Origin: JBLLJR01 sp047692235
GTDB lineage: Bacteria; Pseudomonadota; Gammaproteobacteria; Enterobacterales; Enterobacteriaceae
Assembly (NCBI GenBank): GCA_047692235.1
Contig: JBLLJR010000003.1
Span: 62,001-126,000 of the forward strand
Direction: 5' to 3'
Length of the DNA: 64,000 nucleotides
The notes below the pieces were generated by a model. The model was not told the DNA's origin. It saw only the letters and a program-made list of their open reading frames with translations, and did no database searches. A program made the position numbers and the translations under genes. This document shows positions 1 to 9,022 of this stretch, one piece after another; positions within the stretch are counted from its first letter, which is position 1, and every line of letters begins with the position of its first letter.

Positions 1-1153
1 TAACTGTATTTAACTCACATTTAGTGAAATTTTTAATAATATTCATAGAACTTAAATGAGGGTCTTCTTGATATATATTTACACTTGGACTAATAAAATT
101 ATTTTCTAACATAAGTAAAGTAAATATAACTTCATGGACACCAGATGACCCTAAAGAATGACCTGTTATAGATTTAGTAGAAGAAAAATATGGATGATCA
201 TTTCCAAAAGTATTTTTTATTGCTAGTAATTCTTTAATATCTCCTATTACTGTTGATGTTCCATGTACGTTAATATAATCTATTTTTAATTTCACATTTT
301 TCATAGCCATATTCATACATCGTTTAGCTCCTTCTTCAGAAGGTATCACCATATTATCCCCATCTGAATTAGTACCATATCCTATAATTTCAGCATAAAT
401 ATGAGCATTTCTATATAAAGCATGTTTTAGTTCTTCAATAACTAAAATACCTCCTCCTCCAGAAATTACAAAACCATCTCTATTGAGATCATATGGGCGA
501 GAAGCTTGTTGTGGTGTTTTATTAAAATTTTTAGATAAAGCTCCTATTGCATCAAATGCACAAGCTATTTCCCAACTTAATTCTTCACCACCTCCAGCAA
601 AGATTATATCTTGTTTACCTGTTTGTATTAATTCAAATGCATGTCCAATACAATTAGAAGAAGTGGCACATGCAGAACTAATAGAATAGCTTATACCACG
701 AATTTTAAATGATGTAGATAGACATGCTGAAATTCCTGAGGACATAGATTTAATTACTATATATGGATCTATGCCTTTCAATCCTTTAGATTTCATTTTA
801 TTAAATACAATATATTGACTTGAAGGAGATACATTTCCTGAGCCAACTATGATTCCTGTACGTTCATTAGAAATCATTCTATCTGTTAAGTTAGAATCTA
901 AAATAGCTTTTTTCATAGATAAATATGCGTATATTGATGCTTTATTCATAAATCTATAAATTTTACGATTTATTTTATAAGAACAATTTGATAAATTAAT
1001 ATTTCCCCATATATGACTACGCATACCTGAATCTTTAAATTCTTTAGAAAAAGTAATACCAGATATACTATTTTTTAAAGAATGTAAAATATCTTTTTTA
1101 TTATTACCTATACTTGATAAAATTCCTAAACCAGTGATAACAACTCTTTTCAT
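1..1153 (-). CDS. fabB: 3-oxoacyl-[acyl-carrier-protein] synthase I, partial (3' end outside window)
   Basis: Condenses malonyl-ACP with acyl-ACP during cytosolic type II fatty acid elongation; FabB is the isoform needed for unsaturated fatty acids. Reading the minus strand from ATG at 1153 gives 384 codons starting MKRVVITGLGILSSIGNN, very close to E. coli FabB (406 aa). The active-site cysteine is in SSACATS, the two catalytic histidines are in HGTST and TGHSLG, and the glycine-rich FAGGGEEL and ISGGGG stretches are present. About 22 C-terminal residues, including the usual NSFGFGGTN segment, lie beyond base 1. No frameshift is visible in the part seen. It faces away from grxD across an A/T-only spacer of about 180 bases. 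Confidence 0.96.
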   Translation of the reverse strand, partial: MKRVVITGLGILSSIGNNKKDILHSLKNSISGITFSKEFKDSGMRSHIWGNINLSNCSYKINRKIYRFMNKASIYAYLSMKKAILDSNLTDRMISNERTGIIVGSGNVSPSSQYIVFNKMKSKGLKGIDPYIVIKSMSSGISACLSTSFKIRGISYSISSACATSSNCIGHAFELIQTGKQDIIFAGGGEELSWEIACAFDAIGALSKNFNKTPQQASRPYDLNRDGFVISGGGGILVIEELKHALYRNAHIYAEIIGYGTNSDGDNMVIPSEEGAKRCMNMAMKNVKLKIDYINVHGTSTVIGDIKELLAIKNTFGNDHPYFSSTKSITGHSLGSSGVHEVIFTLLMLENNFISPSVNIYQEDPHLSSMNIIKNFTKCELNTV

Positions 1154-1337
1154 TTAATATCTGTAATATTTTATGTTAAATTTAAAATTTAAAAATAAAT
1201 AATTAATATTTAATTAATTGCAAAAAATATTTAAATATATGATATATATAAATATGTAATTTAAAATAATTAAATTAAAAATAAAATTTTATAATAGATA
1301 TTATTAAATTTTATTTTCTTTGCAAGGAAAATGAAAA

Positions 1338-1655
1338 ATGAATTCTATAGAAAAAATAAAAAAACAAATATCCGATAATATGATTGTATTATATATTAAA
1401 GGACCATTGAATTCGTCTAAATGTAAATTTAGTGCACAAGCTGTTAAAATACTTTTACCTTATAGTACATATATTAAGTATATAGATGTATTAGAACATA
1501 AGGACATTAGAAATTCTTTGCCTGCATTTTCTAATTGGCCTACATTTCCGCAATTATGGATTAATAAAAAATTAATTGGTGGTTGTGATACAATAATGAA
1601 AATGAATAAAAATGGTGAATTAAGAAAAATATTATTATCAATAATTAAAAAATAA
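1338..1655 (+). CDS. grxD: Monothiol glutaredoxin (Grx4 type) with altered CGFS motif
   Basis: Monothiol glutaredoxins bind glutathione and a bridging [2Fe-2S] cluster and act in iron-sulfur trafficking. The 105-residue protein (E. coli 115) keeps the YIKG lysine segment, WPTFPQLWI and the GGCD glutathione-binding turn. The active-site motif is CKFS rather than the family's CGFS, so the invariant glycine after the cysteine is a lysine. The cysteine itself remains. The start is the ATG after a GGAAAATGAAAA stretch. It is convergent with rnt, its neighbour in E. coli too. Either activity tolerates the change or the protein is drifting. Confidence 0.93.
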   Translation: MNSIEKIKKQISDNMIVLYIKGPLNSSKCKFSAQAVKILLPYSTYIKYIDVLEHKDIRNSLPAFSNWPTFPQLWINKKLIGGCDTIMKMNKNGELRKILLSIIKK

Positions 1656-1677
1656 TAAAATTATTTATGAAATATCA

Positions 1678-2313
1678 TTAAATAATTGGCCATCCACCTA
1701 ATCTTTTCCATCTATTTACTATTTCACAGAATAATTTTGTGGTTCTTTCTGTATCATACATTGCAGAATGTGCTTTATTTTTATCAAAATTAATTCCAGC
1801 TGTATTGCAAGATTTAGATAATACTGTTTGACCTAAAACTAAGCCACTTAAAGTTACTGTATCAAATGTAGAAAATGGATGGAATGGATGTTTTTTAAAT
1901 CCAGTTCTATGAATTGCTGCCATTAAAAAGTTATGATCAAATGTTGCATTATGTGCTACAATTATTGCACAATTGCAATTGTATTTTTTTATTCCTTTAT
2001 TTACTAATTTAAAAATTTTAGTTAAAGCTTTAAATTCAGTAACAGTCTTTCTTAAACCATTATTAATATTTATACCGTTTATAGCTAAAGCTTGTGGTTG
2101 AAATAATGCTCCAGGAAATGGATCTAAATTAAAATGTATTGCATTATCTGATAACAACCAACCATCATTATCCATTTTTAAAGTAATTGCAGCAATCTCT
2201 AATAAAGCATCAGTTTTTGCATTTAATCCCGCAGTTTCTACATCAATAACAACTGGATAAAATCCTCTAAATCTAGATCTTAAGGTATTAATGTTGTTTT
2301 TTTTTATCATCAC
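1678..2313 (-). CDS. rnt: Ribonuclease T (DEDDh 3'-5' exoribonuclease)
   Basis: RNase T trims the 3' ends of tRNA and other stable RNAs, including tRNA end turnover at CCA. The 211-residue product (E. coli 215) has exonuclease motif I VIDVETAGLN near residue 22, motif II AHNATFDHNFL in the middle, and motif III HSAMYDTERT near the C terminus, supplying the DEDD and histidine residues. It ends with the typical WKRLGGWP-type tail. The end lies about 20 bases from grxD in convergent orientation. Retention fits the minimal RNA-processing set of reduced gammaproteobacteria. Confidence 0.95.
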   Translation of the reverse strand: MMIKKNNINTLRSRFRGFYPVVIDVETAGLNAKTDALLEIAAITLKMDNDGWLLSDNAIHFNLDPFPGALFQPQALAINGININNGLRKTVTEFKALTKIFKLVNKGIKKYNCNCAIIVAHNATFDHNFLMAAIHRTGFKKHPFHPFSTFDTVTLSGLVLGQTVLSKSCNTAGINFDKNKAHSAMYDTERTTKLFCEIVNRWKRLGGWPII

Positions 2314-2745
2314 TGAATTACATAATAATATATATAAATAAATTTTTTATACATCAAAAAATTGATTATATTTTGTATTTGTTTAATAAACAGATTAAAA
2401 TATTAATAATATAATCAAAGTTTTAATTTCGATTAAAATGATTAAATAAAATAAATTATTTTCCCATCATTTATAATACCATATTTTTAACATAAAAATA
2501 TATAATATATTTTGAATATGTATATTTAAAATAATTAATATTATTAAATATTTTTAATGAAATTGTGAATATTATTGTATATAACGTTAAAATATTTAAA
2601 CAACGTATGTTTTTATTAAATCGAAAGTTATCAATAATATATATTGAAATAATTTATATTATAAATTATATTACAGATATTTTTTAATTTTTTTATTTGA
2701 AATAAATATATAAATTAAATTTATATGTTAAGGAAAATAATTTAA
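2314..2745. other. Intergenic spacer between rnt and tyrS, no gene seen
   Basis: This 432-base spacer separates two divergent genes and is almost wholly A/T. I read both strands and found no tRNA, no open frame with recognisable protein similarity and no strong GC-containing stem-loop. An AAGGAAAATAA stretch at about 2730-2740 is the tyrS ribosome-binding site. Both promoters should be here, but in DNA this AT-rich any -10-like hexamer is uninformative, so none is called. Confidence 0.6.
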
Positions 2746-4011
2746 ATGAATATAATTAAATATTTAAGAGATAGAGAATTAATTTCACAAATTACTAATG
2801 AGTATGAAATAACAAAAATTTTAGAAAAAGAAAAAATTGCTATTTATTGCGGTTTTGATCCTACATCTGATAGTTTACATATAGGTCATTTAATGCCTAT
2901 TTTATGTTTAAAACATTTTCAATTGCAAGGACATAAACCTATTATTGTAATAGGAGGCGCTACAAGTTTAATAGGTGATCCAAGTTTTAAAATTAATAAC
3001 AGAAAAATAAATAATTTAAATACAATAAAAAAGTGGTCTGATAAGATTAAATCTCAATTATCATTATTGTTAGATTTTAATTGTGGGTATAATAGCGCTA
3101 TTATAATAAATAATTATAATTGGTTTAAAGATGTTAAAATTTTACCATTTTTACAAAATATTGGTAAAAATGTTTCTATAAATAAAATTATTAATAAAGA
3201 TGCATTAAAACAAAGAATTGGTAAATTTTCTAAAGGTTTATCTTTTTCTGAATTTTCATATAATTTATTTCAAAGTTATGATTTTGTATTTTTAAATAAA
3301 AAATACAATGTAAAATTACAAATAGGAGGATCTGATCAATGGGGTAATATTACTTCTGGTATAGATTTAACAAAAAAAATAAATAATAATTGTGTATATG
3401 GATTAACAGTACCATTAATGACAAAAACAGATGGAACAAAATTTAGTAAAAGTGGTTTAAATACAATTTGGTTAGATTCTAAAAAAACTACACCTTTTGA
3501 TTTTTATCAATTTTGGATTAAAACATCAGATGATAATGTATTTAAATTTATAAAATGTATGACTTTTATAAATTCTAAACAAATTAAACTTTTATATAAA
3601 GAATCATTAAATAATAAAAATCAATGTATTGCTCAAACTTTTTTAGCAAAAGAAATTACTAAATTTATACATGGAGTAAATAATTTATGCTACGTTAAAT
3701 ATATAACTGAAATTTTATTTAAAAGAAATTTAAAAAAATTAACACAAACTGAATTTGATAAATTAATTAAATATGGAATAAAATATGTAAAAATTAAAAA
3801 TGATAGTAATTTAATAATGGCTTTAATTCAATCAAAATTATCAAAATCTATAAGTCAAGCTAAAAAAATGATTATTTCTAATGCAATTAAAATAAATGGA
3901 GATACTCAAATCTATACAAATTATAAATTTGAAATAAAAGATAAATTGTATAATAAATACACAATTTTATGTAAAGGTAAAAAAAATTTTTGCTTATTAT
4001 ATTGGAAATAA
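2746..4011 (+). CDS. tyrS: Tyrosine--tRNA ligase
   Basis: Charges tRNA-Tyr with tyrosine in the cytosol. The protein has 421 residues (E. coli 424). The class I signature is HIGH in SLHIGHLMP near residue 48, the KMSKS-like loop is KFSKS near residue 230, and the tyrosine/tRNA pocket motifs GGSDQWGNI and YCGFDPT are present. The C-terminal 70 residues form the S4-like tRNA-binding domain (SKSISQAKKMI...INGD). An AAGGA-type ribosome-binding site lies just upstream of the ATG. No truncation or frameshift is seen. Confidence 0.97.
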   Translation: MNIIKYLRDRELISQITNEYEITKILEKEKIAIYCGFDPTSDSLHIGHLMPILCLKHFQLQGHKPIIVIGGATSLIGDPSFKINNRKINNLNTIKKWSDKIKSQLSLLLDFNCGYNSAIIINNYNWFKDVKILPFLQNIGKNVSINKIINKDALKQRIGKFSKGLSFSEFSYNLFQSYDFVFLNKKYNVKLQIGGSDQWGNITSGIDLTKKINNNCVYGLTVPLMTKTDGTKFSKSGLNTIWLDSKKTTPFDFYQFWIKTSDDNVFKFIKCMTFINSKQIKLLYKESLNNKNQCIAQTFLAKEITKFIHGVNNLCYVKYITEILFKRNLKKLTQTEFDKLIKYGIKYVKIKNDSNLIMALIQSKLSKSISQAKKMIISNAIKINGDTQIYTNYKFEIKDKLYNKYTILCKGKKNFCLLYWK

Positions 4012-4131
4012 CAAATTTTTTTATAGTAAATAAATATTATTTTTAATATATAATCAATATATTTTATATAATATAAAAATAAGTTTATTATATAATTTAT
4101 AAAATTAGTAATTATACTTAAGGAATTAATT

Positions 4132-5061
4132 ATGTTAAGAACTATTTTGTTATTATTTACAAATTTATCTGTAATGAGCGTATTAGGGGTATTTTTACAT
4201 TTATTCGGTATCAAATATAATAATCTTATTATATTAATTATTTTTTCATGTATATGTGGATTTATAGGTGCATTTGTATCCTTATTCTTTGCTCAATCTA
4301 TTGCATTAAAATCAGTAAATGGTAAAATTATTAAGAAACCAACAGATGAAAAAGAAATTTGGTTGATGGATATCATTAAAAAACAATCAAATAAATTAAA
4401 TATTAATACACCTAAATTCACAGTTTATGAATCTGATGATATTAATGCTTTTGCTACTGGAGCTCATAAGAATTCTGCTTTAATTGCTGTAAGCAAAGGT
4501 TTATTAAAAAAAATGGATAATAATTCAATAGAAGCTGTTTTAGCTCATGAAATAAGTCATATTTATAATGGAGATATGGTAACAATGATATTGTTACAAG
4601 GAGTAATTAATACTTTTACTATATTTATATCTAAATTTTTAACTAAAATGATAGTATCATTTCTTACTAATTTAAGTAAAAAACAATATTTATCTAGTAG
4701 TATTCTCGATAAGCATACATTAAAAAATAATTTTGACTCAAAACAATATTCCTTATTATTTAATATAATTTCATTGGTTTTAGAAGCAATATTCGGATTA
4801 TTATCAAATTTAATTATATGTTGGTTTTCTCGTTATAGAGAATTTTACGCAGATGCTGGTTCAGCCAAATTAGTAGGTAGAAGTAATATGATATCTGCTT
4901 TAAAATTTCTACAAGGTAGTGATAAACCTAAAGTTATTAATAAAAGTATGAAAACTTTATTTATTAATAATTTTGATAAACATAATTTTAGTAAATTACT
5001 ATCATCTCATCCTTCTTGTGACGAAAGAATAGAAGCTTTAATCTTAAAAAGATATGAATAA
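4132..5061 (+). CDS. htpX: Membrane zinc metalloprotease HtpX
   Basis: HtpX is an inner-membrane M48 endopeptidase that degrades misfolded membrane proteins alongside FtsH. The 309-residue protein (E. coli 293) begins with two hydrophobic segments, then has the zinc motif HEISH (in LAHEISHIYNGDM) near residue 140, two further hydrophobic segments, and the downstream zinc glutamate region in SRYREFYADAGSAK. The ATG follows AAGGAATTAATT, a good ribosome-binding site. The gene stands alone and is convergent with tilS. Its retention suggests membrane quality control still matters. Confidence 0.95.
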   Translation: MLRTILLLFTNLSVMSVLGVFLHLFGIKYNNLIILIIFSCICGFIGAFVSLFFAQSIALKSVNGKIIKKPTDEKEIWLMDIIKKQSNKLNINTPKFTVYESDDINAFATGAHKNSALIAVSKGLLKKMDNNSIEAVLAHEISHIYNGDMVTMILLQGVINTFTIFISKFLTKMIVSFLTNLSKKQYLSSSILDKHTLKNNFDSKQYSLLFNIISLVLEAIFGLLSNLIICWFSRYREFYADAGSAKLVGRSNMISALKFLQGSDKPKVINKSMKTLFINNFDKHNFSKLLSSHPSCDERIEALILKRYE

Positions 5062-5091
5062 TAATATTTATATTTTATTTAAAGATAATTA

Positions 5092-6537
5092 TTAAGATTT
5101 TGTACTATTTATTATCCATGATAAATCACAATCTTTTTTTTTACCAAATAAAGTAGTAAATACACCTATTGCTGCAATTAAATTATTATTATAAAATAAT
5201 AATGGTATATTTTTTCTTTCCCAAGGTGGAATATTAAGTTCTTGATAAATTTTTTTAATAGATCTTCCATGTATTCTACCGACTATATGTATTAGTCCAT
5301 TTATATTACCAAATTTTATATGTATATTTTCTGTATTATAAGGTGCTCTTACAATAACATATTTATTTAATGTTCCTGTTGAATGGTATAAATATTGATT
5401 TAATAAATAATTTTTATATTTATTGTTTTTAATTAAATTTTTAGTTTGTATTATGTACGAACATGTATATTGATGTTTATAATTAATATTATACGAATTA
5501 AACCAAGATATTGTTATTTTACTCAAAGTATGCAATATATAAAGACAATTATTAAATCTTTTAATAATACAGTTGTGAATTTTTAATTGAGCTACAGAAT
5601 CAATTTTACTCAGAGCAACTTCTTCCCATAATATAACAATTTGTTTTTTGGATGGCATTTTAATATTATTAAAAGATAACCATCTACGCAAAATACTATA
5701 TATATAAATATTGCTCATTTTAATTAAAGGTAAAATATTTAATGTACAATTTTTTAAAATTAAATAAGATAATTGATTTCTTAATAAATCATTTAATAAT
5801 ACTTCTTGCTCATAACATAATTGAGCACTACGAAATACAACTTTAGAAAATTGAGGCCAACGTTTTTTTATACATGGTAAGATATTTAATCTCAAAAAAT
5901 TTCTATCAAATTTAATATTGTTATTACTATCATCATCAATCCAAAATAAATTTTTTTCATTAGCATATTTTAATAAATCTATTTTACTAAATTTTAATAA
6001 AGGACGTAATAATCTTGTTTTACCGAATGGTGAATCTATTAACATAGCAGACAAACCTTTGGGACCACTTCCTCGCTTAAGAGCTAATAAAAAACTTTCT
6101 GTTTGATCATCTAAATTATGTGCAGTTAATAAGACTTCTTTGTTATTTAACTCTTTTTTTAATGCATTATAGCGATGATATCTTAAAGAAGATTCAATAC
6201 CATACTTTTTAAGATATTTTTTATCTAAAAAAATTGATAAACATTTAAACTTTACATTAATTGAATTACATATTAATTTGCAATGTTTAACCCACTTATT
6301 TGAGTTTTTATTAAAATTATGATTAATATGTATTACTCTTAAAGATATTTCATTTGCATTATTAACTTTATTTTTATCTTTAATAAAAAATTTATTCTTT
6401 ATTTTACAAAGAATATATAATAATACGGTAGAATCTAATCCACCACTAAATGCTAATAGTAAACTTTTATATTTCACTATAACATTAGTAATTTGTTTAT
6501 ATATTGATTTTTTTAAAATATTAACTTTATTTGACAT
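5092..6537 (-). CDS. tilS: tRNA(Ile)-lysidine synthetase
   Basis: TilS converts C34 of the CAU-anticodon isoleucine tRNA to lysidine, switching it from Met to Ile identity; it is essential for reading AUA, which should be common in this AT-rich genome. The 481-residue protein (E. coli 432) has the N-type PP-loop ATPase motif AFSGGLDST near residue 30 and the downstream TAHNLDDQTESFLLALKRGSG segment. The C-terminal part carries the TilS substrate-binding domain (HIVGRIHGRSIKKIYQELNIPPWERKN). The gene ends convergent to htpX. Confidence 0.95.
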   Translation of the reverse strand: MSNKVNILKKSIYKQITNVIVKYKSLLLAFSGGLDSTVLLYILCKIKNKFFIKDKNKVNNANEISLRVIHINHNFNKNSNKWVKHCKLICNSINVKFKCLSIFLDKKYLKKYGIESSLRYHRYNALKKELNNKEVLLTAHNLDDQTESFLLALKRGSGPKGLSAMLIDSPFGKTRLLRPLLKFSKIDLLKYANEKNLFWIDDDSNNNIKFDRNFLRLNILPCIKKRWPQFSKVVFRSAQLCYEQEVLLNDLLRNQLSYLILKNCTLNILPLIKMSNIYIYSILRRWLSFNNIKMPSKKQIVILWEEVALSKIDSVAQLKIHNCIIKRFNNCLYILHTLSKITISWFNSYNINYKHQYTCSYIIQTKNLIKNNKYKNYLLNQYLYHSTGTLNKYVIVRAPYNTENIHIKFGNINGLIHIVGRIHGRSIKKIYQELNIPPWERKNIPLLFYNNNLIAAIGVFTTLFGKKKDCDLSWIINSTKS

Positions 6538-6742
6538 AATGTAATTTTTTCTAATATAAATATTTAATTATAAATAAATTGCATTTATTTTATACTATAG
6601 TATAATTATATAATATATTAATGATATATAAGATTTTTATATATTATTAATTAAGTTGTATAAATTTGATATGACATATATTTTAAATTGTGTGCTACAT
6701 TCAAACTTTAATTAAGGAATGGCTCATTTAATAAAAAGGATT
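6538..6742. other. Spacer upstream of the cspC leader
   Basis: This is the first half of a 405-base gap between divergent tilS and cspC. It is A/T-rich with no recognisable gene. The second half (from about 6700) is visibly richer in G and C than other spacers in the window, and is described as a probable yobF relic and cspC leader. Confidence 0.5.
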
Positions 6743-6880
6743 ATATGTTATAACATATTTTGGATAAAACGAGGTATAGTTCTGTATATGAGTGGCATTT
6801 CAGTAAATAAGGTTTGTATAGTAGTAAACAGTTTTATATCACTTCTCTGCTAATCTTTTTATCTTAGTGCCAAGCAGTAA
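6743..6880 (+). pseudogene. yobF: Probable relic of yobF, the small gene upstream of cspC
   Basis: In E. coli a 47-residue gene, yobF, is cotranscribed just upstream of cspC. Here the frame starting at 6743 reads ICYNIF, echoing the E. coli MCGIF start, and 6824-6853 reads VNSFISLLC then stop, echoing VSVLSMLC. After the stop the same frame continues to LSAKQ then stop at 6880, echoing the E. coli ending LRAKK. There is no start codon at the N-terminal match, although an AAAAGGA sequence precedes it. A 21-codon ATG frame (6788-6853) survives inside. The stretch may persist as an RNA leader rather than a peptide. Similarity is short, so this is tentative. Confidence 0.4.
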
Positions 6881-6942
6881 CGACTAAAGTTTTTCTCTGT
6901 ATTGTCAAAATATGGTATTACACTACATAGGAAATATACAAA

Positions 6943-7152
6943 ATGGATAAGATAAAAGGTCAAGTAAAGTGGTTTAATGAATCTAAAGGTTTTGGTTTTA
7001 TTACACCTTCTGATGGAAGCAAAGATGTATTTGTACATTTTTCTGCTATTCAAGGAAACGGATTTAAAACTTTATCTGAAGGACAAAATGTTGAATTTGA
7101 AATTCAAGATGGTCAAAAAGGTCCTTCTGCTGTAAATGTTGTTGCTATTTAG
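6943..7152 (+). CDS. cspC: Cold-shock-like RNA chaperone CspC
   Basis: Small OB-fold protein that binds single-stranded RNA and stabilises or melts transcripts. The 69-residue product, starting MDKIKGQVKWFNESKGFGF, is nearly identical to E. coli CspC, with RNP1 (KGFGFI) and RNP2 (VFVHF) motifs. IQGNGFKTL and IQDGQKGPSAVNV match CspC rather than CspE. It is one of the best-conserved proteins in the window. The leader upstream is unusually G/C-containing, and a strong hairpin follows the stop at 7215-7250. Confidence 0.97.
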   Translation: MDKIKGQVKWFNESKGFGFITPSDGSKDVFVHFSAIQGNGFKTLSEGQNVEFEIQDGQKGPSAVNVVAI

Positions 7153-7214
7153 CAATTTGTTATAGCGTATATTATATTATTATTTATATAATATAATGTT
7201 TTTAATAAAATAAA

Positions 7215-7250
7215 TGCGTCAATAATGCATTTTTTATGTATTTTGGCGCA
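7215..7250 (+). terminator. Probable intrinsic terminator of cspC
   Basis: Arms TGCGTCAA (7215-7222) and TTGGCGCA (7243-7250) pair over 8 bp with one G-U. An inner AATGCAT/ATGTATT stem continues the helix past a single bulged T around a T-rich loop. It is followed by TATTTTAATATT, a loose T-rich tract. GC-rich stems are rare in this window, and it sits 62 bases after the cspC stop, so termination is the simplest role. Confidence 0.6.
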
Positions 7251-7357
7251 TATTTTAATATTAAAATATATTTATTTAATTAATATAAAATTAACAATTT
7301 TTTATTTTTCATTAAATTGAAATTTAAAATATTGATTTAATTAAAAATTTTTTAAAA

Positions 7358-9022
7358 ATGAAAAAAACAGATACTTTAATGCTAGTAACATGTGCTTTAC
7401 CATACGCTAATGGTTCTATACATCTTGGGCATATGTTAGAACATATACAGGCAGATATTTGGGTAAGATATCAAAGAATGCTAAATAACAAAGTTTATTT
7501 TATTTGTGCTGATGATACTCATGGTACTCCAATTATGTTAAAAGCTAAAGAATTAAATTTAACACCTGAACTATTAATAAATAAAATATATTTAGAACAT
7601 AAAAAAGATTTATATGATTTTAATATAAGTTATGATCATTATCATACTACTCATAGCAAAGAAAACTACAAATTAGTTACATATATATATAAAAAATTAG
7701 ATGCATATGGATTTATTAAATCTAATATTATTTCACAACTTTATGACATAAATAATAAAATTTTTTTACCAGATCGCTTTGTTAAAGGTACTTGTCCAAT
7801 ATGTTTTGCTAAAAATCAATATGGAGATAATTGTGAATTATGTCACTCAACTTATAATTCTATTGAATTAATCAATCCAATATCTATATTATCTAATACA
7901 ACACCTATAATTCGTAAATCTGAACACCTTTTCTTTGACTTACCAAAATTTCATAAAATGTTACAAATTTGGATAAAATCTGGTGTTTTACAAAAACATG
8001 TTTATAATAAAGTACAAGAATGGTTTAAAAATGGATTAAAAGAATGGGATATATCTAGAGATAAACCTTATTTTGGGTTTAAAATACCTGGTAAATTAGA
8101 TAAATATTTTTATGTTTGGCTAGATGCTCCTATAGGATATATAAGTTCATTTAAAAGTTTTTGTAAAATTCGTAAAGATATAAAGTTTAAAAAATTTTGG
8201 GATATCAATTCAAATACAAAATTATACCATTTTATTGGGAAAGATATTATATATTTTCATAGTTTATTTTGGCCAGCTATCTTAGATGGAATTGGTTTTA
8301 AAAAGCCAACAAAAATATTTGTACATGGACATGTAACTATAAATGGTAATAAAATGTCTAAATCTATAAATAATTTTATTACAGCTAGACATTATCTTCA
8401 TCATATTAATTCAGATTGTTTAAGATATTATTATGCAACTAAATTATCATCTAATATAGATGATATAGATTTAAATTTAATAGATTTAGCTAAGAAATTT
8501 AATTCTGATATTATAAATAAAATAGTAAATTTGGCTTCTAGAAGTTCTAGTTTTATTAATAAATATTTTAATTCTATGTTATCTAATAGTATAGATGATA
8601 AAAAATTATATGATTTATTTATAAAGCGTTCATATGTAATTGGAAATTTATTTAATGATTTACAAATTAAAAATGGTATTAAAGAAATAATATTATTAGC
8701 AAATATTGCTAATAAATATATAGATATTGAAGCTCCATGGAATTTAATTAAAATAAAAAATAATATTAAAACACATAATGTATGTTCTATGGGTATTCAA
8801 TTATTTAGGATATTAATGACAAATTTAAAACCAGTTATGCCAATTTTGGCAAAAAGATCTGAGAAATTTTTAATTTTTAATTTAAATTTAAATAAAATTC
8901 ATATTCCTCTTTTATCACATAAAATAAATAAATTTACTATCTTATTTGAACGAATAGAATTAAAACAAATAAAAAATTTGATTCAAGAATCCTTACAAAA
9001 TAAATATAACACTAAAAATTAG
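7358..9022 (+). CDS. metG: Methionine--tRNA ligase, lacking the C-terminal dimerisation domain
   Basis: Charges initiator and elongator tRNA-Met. The 554-residue protein has the class I HIGH-type motif HLGH at residues 22-25 in PYANGSIHLGHM, a zinc-binding knuckle with cysteines at about 146, 149, 159 and 162, and KMSKS in NGNKMSKSINN near residue 330. It ends after the anticodon-binding domain. E. coli MetRS has about 677 residues, the extra part being an EMAP-like tRNA-binding and dimerisation domain that is absent here; the truncated catalytic core is known to suffice in other bacteria. No clear ribosome-binding site precedes the ATG. Its stop directly abuts the end of convergent thiI. Confidence 0.96.
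   Translation: MKKTDTLMLVTCALPYANGSIHLGHMLEHIQADIWVRYQRMLNNKVYFICADDTHGTPIMLKAKELNLTPELLINKIYLEHKKDLYDFNISYDHYHTTHSKENYKLVTYIYKKLDAYGFIKSNIISQLYDINNKIFLPDRFVKGTCPICFAKNQYGDNCELCHSTYNSIELINPISILSNTTPIIRKSEHLFFDLPKFHKMLQIWIKSGVLQKHVYNKVQEWFKNGLKEWDISRDKPYFGFKIPGKLDKYFYVWLDAPIGYISSFKSFCKIRKDIKFKKFWDINSNTKLYHFIGKDIIYFHSLFWPAILDGIGFKKPTKIFVHGHVTINGNKMSKSINNFITARHYLHHINSDCLRYYYATKLSSNIDDIDLNLIDLAKKFNSDIINKIVNLASRSSSFINKYFNSMLSNSIDDKKLYDLFIKRSYVIGNLFNDLQIKNGIKEIILLANIANKYIDIEAPWNLIKIKNNIKTHNVCSMGIQLFRILMTNLKPVMPILAKRSEKFLIFNLNLNKIHIPLLSHKINKFTILFERIELKQIKNLIQESLQNKYNTKN

Noticed and set aside
2314..2745. Promoter hexamers for rnt and tyrS
   Set aside because: TATAAT-like sequences occur everywhere in spacers this A/T-rich, so no call can be supported without transcript data.
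3921..4214. A 97-codon minus-strand frame over the tyrS-htpX junction
   Set aside because: It is the reverse-strand shadow of tyrS and htpX plus A/T spacer, with no family resemblance.
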